DNA from: Caldilinea sp.
Lineage (GTDB): Bacteria > Chloroflexota > Anaerolineae > Caldilineales > Caldilineaceae
Direction: 5' to 3'
Assembly: GCA_026389955.1 (NCBI GenBank)
Contig: JAPLGY010000080.1
Location: forward strand, 1-6,629
DNA: 6,629 bases
The translations under genes were made by a program, and so were the position numbers. Position 1 is the first letter of the stretch. Each line of letters opens with the position of its first letter. Under the pieces are notes generated by a model. It saw only the letters and a program-made list of their open reading frames with translations. It did no database searches and was not told the origin of the DNA. This document shows, piece after piece, positions 1 through 4,824 of this stretch.

Positions 1-228
1 ATACTGCTGCGCCCGGTCCAACGCCTGTCCTCCTTCAGCGCTGTAGTGCTCCATCTGCACGGTCAACAAAGCGATCAACAAGGTGATCATCACCACCCAG
101 ACGATCGTATCGACCTCTTCGGCTTCTTCATGAAACAAAAAACGGCGGATCGCGGCCAAAACGCCGCTGGACGACTTATTCTCTGCTGTCTTCGGTGTCG
201 ACAGTTCGTTCAGCAAATTTTCTGACAT
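1..228 (-). CDS. N-terminal part of a single-pass (at least) membrane protein, unknown function
   Basis: Partial gene: the ATG is at 228-226 and the reading frame stays open for 76 codons to the left edge. The start is set by a strong AAGGAG ribosome site six bases upstream. Residues 1-40 are polar, with charged patches (RR at 28-29, then HEEAEEVD at 33-40). One hydrophobic segment follows at about 41-58 (starting TIVWVVMITLL), then a polar stretch containing QALDRAQQY at the edge. I do not recognise a family. It lies 40 bases after the stop of the 265-residue membrane protein and is probably co-transcribed with it. The arrangement of polar N-terminus, one helix, then an Ala/Gln-rich outer segment resembles the first part of that neighbour, so the two could be distant paralogs; the sequence seen is too short to show this. 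The existence of the gene is well supported, its function is not. Confidence 0.8.
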   Translation of the reverse strand, partial: MSENLLNELSTPKTAENKSSSGVLAAIRRFLFHEEAEEVDTIVWVVMITLLIALLTVQMEHYSAEGGQALDRAQQY

Positions 229-234
229 CGACAA

Positions 235-240
235 CTCCTT
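235..240 (-). promoter_or_regulatory. Shine-Dalgarno site (AAGGAG) for the left-edge gene
   Basis: On the minus strand the sequence reads AAGGAG, then six bases (TTGTCG), then ATG at 228-226. It is the clearest ribosome site in the window. It fixes the start of the left-edge gene, which is too short to be obvious as an open frame on its own. Confidence 0.8.
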
Positions 241-268
241 GCCCGCCGTTCTGGATTCAGCAGGTGTG

Positions 269-1066
269 TTACACAAGCAAATAAATCCCCAAAATCACCA
301 ACAACATACCAAGCGTTGCAGCCACCACGAATGTTCCACGGACGGCGACACGCCGTTCATTGAAATACTGAACCAGCTCATAGACGCAGAGCGCCACTGT
401 CAGCCAGAGCAACAGCCAGATAAACTGCATCCCGATCGAGCGTTGCTCGTCGGCATCTAAAAAGTACGGTTGGGGGTCCAGTTCCGTCTGCTGTTCTGCC
501 CGCGCCCAGGCCTCCCCCAGCTGGCGTTCGGTGTCGTAGCTGCCGTCCCGGTTGAGATACCGCATGGAGAAAAAGAGACGGCTGGAGGCCGCCTTGCGCT
601 GGGACTGGGCGAGTTCCTCCGTCAGGGCGCTGTTTTCCTCGGCAGCGGCGTCGGTGCTGGCCAGTGTTTTTTCCAGCTGGTTTTGCAGCTCGCTGTGGGC
701 CAGATAGTCTGTGTATGCGCGATATTGGGAATAGAGCTGGCCATAATTGATATTTTGCACCAGCTCTCGGTTGAACGCGGCGGCCATCCCAAAATTGGCA
801 GCTTCACCAGGGTCCAACTTGGATTGAAAGAGTGAGATAACGACCATGACGATGGTCGCAATCAATGCAGAGAGGGTGACGAAGGTGGTCAGGCGGCTGG
901 TGCGTTCCGGTTCCGCTTCTGCGTCCGCCTCTGGGGGAGCCTTGTCCACAGCAGATCCCTCCACGATCTGCTCCAGTTGTCTGGACACCTGCACCAGTCT
1001 TGCTTCATTTTGTTCCAGACGCTGCAAGACCCGTAAAAGCATCTCCTGATTTTGCTGGGTATCCAT
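269..1066 (-). CDS. 265-residue coiled-coil membrane protein, unknown function, three predicted helices
   Basis: I do not recognise a named family. Residues 8-35 form a clear heptad coiled coil: L10, L17, L24 and L31 fall on one position and V13, N20, V27 and I34 on the other. An acidic, Ala/Pro-rich linker follows (about 37-55), then a membrane segment at 59-80. A polar domain of about 130 residues contains aromatic repeats (YGQLYSQYRAYTDY, 108-121) and a second helical, Glu/Gln/Ala-rich stretch (126-160). Two more membrane helices lie at about 213-235 and 243-265, so the protein ends inside the membrane. The start ATG has an AGGGAG ribosome site six bases upstream. It lies 44 bases after the solute-binding protein gene and 40 before the left-edge gene. 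The leucine-zipper-like N-terminus suggests self-association or partner binding. The general plan (N-terminal coil, one helix, central domain, two helices) recalls small DUF4337-type membrane proteins, but I cannot assign it. Confidence 0.85.
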   Translation of the reverse strand: MDTQQNQEMLLRVLQRLEQNEARLVQVSRQLEQIVEGSAVDKAPPEADAEAEPERTSRLTTFVTLSALIATIVMVVISLFQSKLDPGEAANFGMAAAFNRELVQNINYGQLYSQYRAYTDYLAHSELQNQLEKTLASTDAAAEENSALTEELAQSQRKAASSRLFFSMRYLNRDGSYDTERQLGEAWARAEQQTELDPQPYFLDADEQRSIGMQFIWLLLWLTVALCVYELVQYFNERRVAVRGTFVVAATLGMLLVILGIYLLV

Positions 1067-1072
1067 TCCTGT

Positions 1073-1078
1073 CTCCCT
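1073..1078 (-). promoter_or_regulatory. Shine-Dalgarno site (AGGGAG) for the 265-residue membrane protein
   Basis: The minus strand reads AGGGAG, six bases (ACAGGA), then ATG at 1066-1064. The spacing is ideal and supports this start. Confidence 0.7.
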
Positions 1079-1104
1079 GTCGACTGTATTCGTATACTCT
1101 TCTG

Positions 1105-1133
1105 ATTATACTACGAAGATGGTACGGGACGCA
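1105..1133 (-). promoter_or_regulatory. Possible internal promoter (perfect TATAAT, weak -35) before the 265-residue membrane protein
   Basis: Directly after the stop codon of the solute-binding protein gene the minus strand reads TATAAT (1110-1105), a perfect sigma-70 type -10 box, about 39 bases before the next start codon. The hexamer 17 bases further upstream (TGCGTC) is a poor -35 box and there is no TGn extension. It could drive genes 6 and 7 separately from the upstream unit, or be chance in the only AT-rich patch of this gap. Confidence 0.25.
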
Positions 1134-2733
1134 CGCCGGAATAGTCCAGCCAGCCGGTGGGATGAGAGCTGAACCCCTCCAGGCTTTTATGGGCCGCCAT
1201 CAACACTGGCCTGAAGCAGGGGATCAGCGAACAGCCCTCCTGCGCGATCAACTCTTGGATCGTGCGATAGCGTGCTGCCCGAAGGGCCGGGTCTGGCTCG
1301 CTGCGTGCAGCGACGATCAGATCGTCCAGCTGGGGATTGTTCCAGTGGCTGTAGTTGGCAGGCGATTGGGAATGATAGGCAGTCGTGAGTGTTTCGTCTA
1401 CGCTGGGGCGTAGACCCCAGTTCACGACATGAAAGGGGGCTCTGCCTGCGTAGTCCGCCAGATAGATATCCGGGGGAACTGTGATCACCTCGACAGCGAC
1501 CCCGGCTGGCAGTGCCATGTCGCGATATGCGTAGGCCATTTCGACCATACCCGGTTCGATAGCTGCCGTGATCAGGGTCAGCTGCAGCCCATTGGGATAG
1601 CCGGCCTGAGCCAGCAGCTGGCGCGCCTGTTGGGGGTCGTAGGGGGGCAGAGGCAGTTCGACCCAGAAGGGGTGAATGGGGGAGATCGGCTGGTCACTGG
1701 CCAGTGTGCCCCGTCCGGCCAGGATCAGCTCTTGCATCGCAGGTCGATCCAGACAGAGTTTCAACGCTTCTCGCACCTGTAGGTCATAAAACGGCGGCAG
1801 ATCTACCCGCATCACGATCGCCTGATACCGGCCGCTGGGCACCTCCTGGACGCCGATCTCGGGGTTTTCGGCGAGTTGGTTCAAATTTTCGGGGGGGACA
1901 TCGGGCATCAGGTCGATCTCGCGGGTCAGCATTGCTTCGACTTGTGCAGGGATGGAGGGAAAATAACGGTAGAGCAGGGTTTCAAACTGCATCGAAAATG
2001 CTTCGTCCCAGTAGTTCGGGTTGCGCGTCAATCGAATGGACTCCCCGGAGACCACACTGGAGAGTTGCCAGGCGCCAGCGCCGGTGGGCTGCGCCGTCAG
2101 GTCGATGGTCGACATCCCTTGTGGGACAATTCCCGTCAAGGGGATGCCGAGCAGCAGCGGGAGATCTTCATTGGGGGCTGAAAGCACAAAACGCACTGTA
2201 TATTCGTCCAGGGCTTCCACCTGTGCGATGACGTCGAACACGAGCCGCATCGGGGATTCCACCGCCGGGTCCAAGAGACGGTTGAAGGTATAGACCACGT
2301 CTGCGGAGGTCAGCGGCATGCCGTTGTGAAAGCGCACCTCGCGCTCCAAGTCAAAGGTCCAGGAGAGTCGGTCGGGGGCCTCCTGCCAGCCTGCAGCCAA
2401 CAGCGGTTCAGGGGTCAGATCGGGGGCGATATAGACCAGGGCATCATAGAGCGCGTAGACCACTTGAATCGCCTCCATCGACCCGGCGCGCGCCGGGTCG
2501 AGCGTTGACGGATAGTTGAGGAAAGCGACGCGCAAAGCAAAGGTAGGGTTATTGGACATTGCTGTTGCAATCAGATCTGCTGCGGACAGAGCCTGATTGG
2601 CAGGAGAAGGGGTTGTTGTGCTGCTTGCGCAGCCGCCGGCCATCAGCAGACCTGTCCCCCCCAGCCATTTCAACAGATCACGCCGTGACATCGGGCCCAG
2701 AACTGGCCCTTGACCCAAAAATTCATTTTTCAC
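1111..2733 (-). CDS. ABC transporter solute-binding protein, peptide/nickel (SBP_bac_5) family, Tat-exported probable lipoprotein
   Basis: 540 residues, the usual length for family 5 solute-binding proteins, which capture peptides, metal chelates or other solutes outside the cytoplasmic membrane and deliver them to an ABC importer. The N-terminus carries a twin-arginine signal (SRRDLLKWLGG, 16-26) followed by a hydrophobic stretch and AGGC ending at Cys35, a slightly non-canonical lipobox. The mature N-terminus is Ser/Thr/Pro-rich, as in many lipoproteins. Family hallmarks are LDPA at 78-81, YDALV at 96-100 and the signature block at about 125-153 (WTFDLEREVRFHNG, then LTSADVVYTFNR). RNPNYWDE and the later GYPNG and HWNNPQLDDLI blocks are also typical. 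The chosen start is GTG at 2733, with GAGGGAG about 11 bases upstream; an ATG at 2691 (residue 15) would leave the RR only two residues from the end and looks less good. No permease gene lies nearby, so the ligand and importer are unknown. It starts 18 bases after the second pentapeptide gene. Confidence 0.93.
   Translation of the reverse strand: MKNEFLGQGPVLGPMSRRDLLKWLGGTGLLMAGGCASSTTTPSPANQALSAADLIATAMSNNPTFALRVAFLNYPSTLDPARAGSMEAIQVVYALYDALVYIAPDLTPEPLLAAGWQEAPDRLSWTFDLEREVRFHNGMPLTSADVVYTFNRLLDPAVESPMRLVFDVIAQVEALDEYTVRFVLSAPNEDLPLLLGIPLTGIVPQGMSTIDLTAQPTGAGAWQLSSVVSGESIRLTRNPNYWDEAFSMQFETLLYRYFPSIPAQVEAMLTREIDLMPDVPPENLNQLAENPEIGVQEVPSGRYQAIVMRVDLPPFYDLQVREALKLCLDRPAMQELILAGRGTLASDQPISPIHPFWVELPLPPYDPQQARQLLAQAGYPNGLQLTLITAAIEPGMVEMAYAYRDMALPAGVAVEVITVPPDIYLADYAGRAPFHVVNWGLRPSVDETLTTAYHSQSPANYSHWNNPQLDDLIVAARSEPDPALRAARYRTIQELIAQEGCSLIPCFRPVLMAAHKSLEGFSSHPTGWLDYSGVRPVPSS
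2478..2501. repeat. Perfect 24-bp palindrome inside the solute-binding protein gene
   Basis: The half-site TCGACCCGGCGC is followed at once by its exact reverse complement, with no spacer and no mismatch. It encodes LDPARAGS around residues 78-85 of the solute-binding protein, where LDPA is a family-conserved motif. It may simply result from GC-rich codon choice, or may be a protein-binding site or a strong RNA hairpin in the message. Confidence 0.9.
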
Positions 2734-2751
2734 GGGAACACTGACTCCCTC

Positions 2752-3735
2752 TCACTCAAGCGGTTGGCTAACCACGATCCGTGCGGTAGCAGGCGGGACG
2801 AACCCCTCCGGCCACCGTGTCATATCGTTGTACGTAATGCCCAACAGGTCGGTATCGGGCAGAGAGTCGGAGGTGCTGCTGACCAGCTGGCTGCCGCGCA
2901 GGTCGCTCCACTCCAGGCTGGCGCCGTGCAGGTCGGCCCCCAACAGATTGGTGTTGGTCAGATTGGCGCCCATCAGGTTGGCACCGGCGAGCAAAGCACC
3001 GCTCAGGTTGCTGTTGCGCAGATCCGCGTCGGTGAGGACTGCACCGATCAGGTTCATTCCCTCCAGAGAAATGCCAGCCAGCACGGCCCCTTCGAGACGC
3101 GCGCCGCTCAGGTCGCTGCCGTTCAAACTGGCGCCGGTCAGCACTGCGCCTTGGGCGAGAACACCGCGCAGATTGCTTCCGGCCCCACGCGGGGTAGATG
3201 CGGTCAGATTGGCCCCTTGCAGGTAGGCCCAGCTCAAATTCGCCCCGCGCAGGTCTGCGCTGCTCAGGTTGATGCCGCGCAGGTCTGCCCCGCGCAGGTC
3301 GCTGCCGATCAGATTGGCTTGAATCAACACCGCTGCACGCAGCTTGACCTGAGTCAGGTCGACGCGAATCAACATGGCGCTGGTCAAATTGGCGCCGCTC
3401 AAATTGGCGTTGTCCAGCTGGGTGTCGCTGAGGTTGGCCCCGGTCAGGTTGGCCCCGGTCAGGTTGGCTCCGCGCAGATCGGTGCTGGTCAAATTGGCAA
3501 AAGACAAATCTGCGCCGCTCAGGTCGACGTTGCTCAGATTGGCTTGACTCAGATTGACCTGGATCAAGTCTGCGCTGCGCAGATTGGCGCCGGCCAGATT
3601 GGCACCCGCCAGCTCACGTCTCGACAGTTTTGCCCCCAGACAATCGGGGGGACAGCCTGAAGGCAACCCAGGCTGGCAGCCAGCCAACAGGAGAATCCAG
3701 AACATCCCAGCCAGCAATTTGTAGAGGCCGCTCAT
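2752..3735 (-). CDS. Pentapeptide-repeat lipoprotein, about 49 repeats
   Basis: 327 residues from the chosen ATG at 3735. This start gives a textbook lipoprotein signal: MSGLYKLLAGMFWILLLAGC, with lipobox LAGC and Cys20 as the anchored residue. An upstream ATG at 3777 would overlap the previous gene and push the signal inward. After C28-P-P-D-C32 the repeats begin, with Leu at every fifth residue from 37 to 177 in the A-[D/N]-L-x-x pattern. A 12-residue Pro/Gly break (178-189) shifts the register by two, and a second block runs from 189 to 284. Such repeats fold as a right-handed four-sided beta-helix of about 20 residues per turn, so roughly 12 turns are expected. The C-terminus has the closing motif GITYNDMTRWPEGF (299-312) and a short tail. 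All core positions are Leu or small residues; there is no Phe in the repeats. It starts 13 bases after its paralog and ends 18 before the solute-binding protein gene. Function unknown; a rigid surface spacer or scaffold is likely. DNA-gyrase-protecting members are cytoplasmic, which this protein is not. Confidence 0.93.
   Translation of the reverse strand: MSGLYKLLAGMFWILLLAGCQPGLPSGCPPDCLGAKLSRRELAGANLAGANLRSADLIQVNLSQANLSNVDLSGADLSFANLTSTDLRGANLTGANLTGANLSDTQLDNANLSGANLTSAMLIRVDLTQVKLRAAVLIQANLIGSDLRGADLRGINLSSADLRGANLSWAYLQGANLTASTPRGAGSNLRGVLAQGAVLTGASLNGSDLSGARLEGAVLAGISLEGMNLIGAVLTDADLRNSNLSGALLAGANLMGANLTNTNLLGADLHGASLEWSDLRGSQLVSSTSDSLPDTDLLGITYNDMTRWPEGFVPPATARIVVSQPLE
3172..3204 (-). 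other. Register break in the pentapeptide solenoid
   Basis: Codes for residues 178-188 of the pentapeptide lipoprotein (TASTPRGAGSN). The Leu spacing jumps from 177 to 189, twelve residues instead of ten, and the segment has Pro and Gly in place of repeats. It divides the solenoid into blocks of 29 and 20 repeats and probably forms a surface loop. Confidence 0.8.
3431..3475. repeat. Tandem 15-bp repeat encoding ANLTG units
   Basis: Two identical 15-base units lie back to back at 3431-3445 and 3446-3460 (plus strand AGGTTGGCCCCGGTC). A third unit at 3461-3475 starts AGGTTGGCTCCG and differs at three positions. They encode consecutive, near-identical pentapeptides around residues 88-102 of the lipoprotein. 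The rest of the gene has the same 15-base periodicity but is much more diverged. Confidence 0.9.
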
Positions 3736-3748
3736 TGTTTCCACTCGT

Positions 3749-4810
3749 TCATTGTGACAGCTCCGTCTGAGAGACATCCAGCTGGGGCAGCAGCTGTTCT
3801 ACGAACGGCGAGTCAGGCCAGATCGTCTGGCGGTCATAGACGATCCCACTCAAGTCCGCGTCGACCAGGAGCAGGGAGCGCTGCAGTTCATTCAGTTCGA
3901 TCAAGACCGGGTCGAACGCCAGGTCGCTTGTCTGGAGCGAAGCAGCGTCCAGTTTCGTTTCGCTCAAATTGGCGCTGCTGAGGTTGCTGCCTTTCAAATT
4001 GGCGCCGACCAGGTTGCTGCCGATCAAGACCGCACCGGTCAAGGTTGACGAAGCCAGGTCAGCAGCAATCAGGCTGCTGCCGACCAGATTGCTGCCGTCC
4101 AGGCTGGTTCCAACCAGTTTTGCCAGATTCAGCCAGGCGCCGGTGAGACGGCTGCCAGACAGGTTGACGCCGCTCAGATCGGCGTTGCTGAGGATGGCAC
4201 CGCTCAAATCGGCGTTGATCAGGGTAGCGCCGTTCAGCGTGGCGTTGGTCAAATTGACAGTATTGAGTCTGGCGTTTTTGAGGTTGACGCCGGTCAGCCG
4301 TGCGCCCTGGAAGCTGACGCCGCTGAGATTGGTTTGGGTCAGATCGATCCCGGTGAAATCTACACCGGTCAGATTTGCGCCGCTGAAATTGGCGCCGCGC
4401 AGGTCAGAGCCGGCAAAATTGGCACCGATCAGGACGGCTCCCAGAAAAAACGCGCCCTGCAGCTGCGCGTTTTGAAAATTGGCGCCGGTCAGGTTGGCGC
4501 CGCTGAAATCTGCGTCGCGCAGCTGGGAACGTGACAGATCTACGCTTGACAAATTGGCGTCGACAAAATCTGCATTCTCCAGGTTCAGATTGTTCAGAGA
4601 GCGCCCGACCAGATTGGAGCCGGTACACTCTGGCACACAGCTCGTCAGAGAGATCAAGATGGGGACAAGCAGATTGAACTGAAACAGTGCAAACAACACC
4701 GTGAAGATACCCAGGAAAATCGCCGTTGCAATGCGCAGATGCGCACGCATGGACTCCCAGTATCGAAAAAAAAGCACATAAACGGCAATCAGAGCAAGAA
4801 CGAACCCCAT
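3749..4810 (-). CDS. Membrane-anchored pentapeptide-repeat protein, 47 uninterrupted repeats
   Basis: 353 residues from ATG 4810, chosen because AGGGG sits six bases upstream. A TTG at 4828, overlapping the SPFH stop as TTGA, has no ribosome site. Two hydrophobic segments lie at about 2-15 and 27-55, separated by a basic loop (R16, R22, H24, R26). The positive-inside rule therefore puts the loop in the cytoplasm and the rest outside. C58-V-P-E-C62 comes next, then Leu or Phe at every fifth residue from 67 to 297 without one slip: 47 pentapeptides, almost 12 turns of a four-sided beta-helix. From 97 to 157 the core residue alternates strictly Leu, Phe, Leu, Phe. A less regular, helix-prone segment (298-319) leads to the closing motif GIVYDRQTIWPDSPF (322-336) and an acidic/Gln-rich tail. 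It is a clear paralog of the next gene and follows the SPFH gene after 14 bases. L-T-S-C58 also matches a lipobox, so lipid anchoring after cleavage cannot be excluded. Function unknown; an extracytoplasmic scaffold is inferred. Confidence 0.92.
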   Translation of the reverse strand: MGFVLALIAVYVLFFRYWESMRAHLRIATAIFLGIFTVLFALFQFNLLVPILISLTSCVPECTGSNLVGRSLNNLNLENADFVDANLSSVDLSRSQLRDADFSGANLTGANFQNAQLQGAFFLGAVLIGANFAGSDLRGANFSGANLTGVDFTGIDLTQTNLSGVSFQGARLTGVNLKNARLNTVNLTNATLNGATLINADLSGAILSNADLSGVNLSGSRLTGAWLNLAKLVGTSLDGSNLVGSSLIAADLASSTLTGAVLIGSNLVGANLKGSNLSSANLSETKLDAASLQTSDLAFDPVLIELNELQRSLLLVDADLSGIVYDRQTIWPDSPFVEQLLPQLDVSQTELSQ

Positions 4811-4816
4811 ACGCTG

Positions 4817-4821
4817 CCCCT
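4817..4821 (-). promoter_or_regulatory. Shine-Dalgarno site (AGGGG) deciding the start of the first pentapeptide gene
   Basis: The minus strand reads AGGGG, six bases (CAGCGT), then ATG at 4810-4808. The competing TTG at 4828 is preceded by CCACCTCTCC, which has no purine-rich site. The ATG is therefore preferred although the TTG would give the overlap typical of coupled genes. Confidence 0.55.
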
Positions 4822-4824
4822 GAA

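Noticed and set aside
2710..3660. Long plus-strand open frame (316 codons) with repeated AQIG/GQVG units opposite the pentapeptide lipoprotein gene
   Set aside because: It is the antisense image of the 15-base periodic codons in the real gene, has no ribosome site, and its repeat is dictated by the sense strand, where lipobox and closing motifs make sense.
3969..4475. Plus-strand open frame (168 codons) rich in Leu, Arg, Ala and Pro opposite the first pentapeptide gene
   Set aside because: Same cause: repeated sense codons keep the opposite strand free of stops. The composition is unlike a folded protein and no start signal is present.
2752..4810. Reading the pentapeptide proteins as gyrase-protecting (Qnr/MfpA-like) resistance factors
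   Set aside because: Those are cytoplasmic proteins of about 180-220 residues; both proteins here have membrane or lipoprotein export signals and far more repeats.
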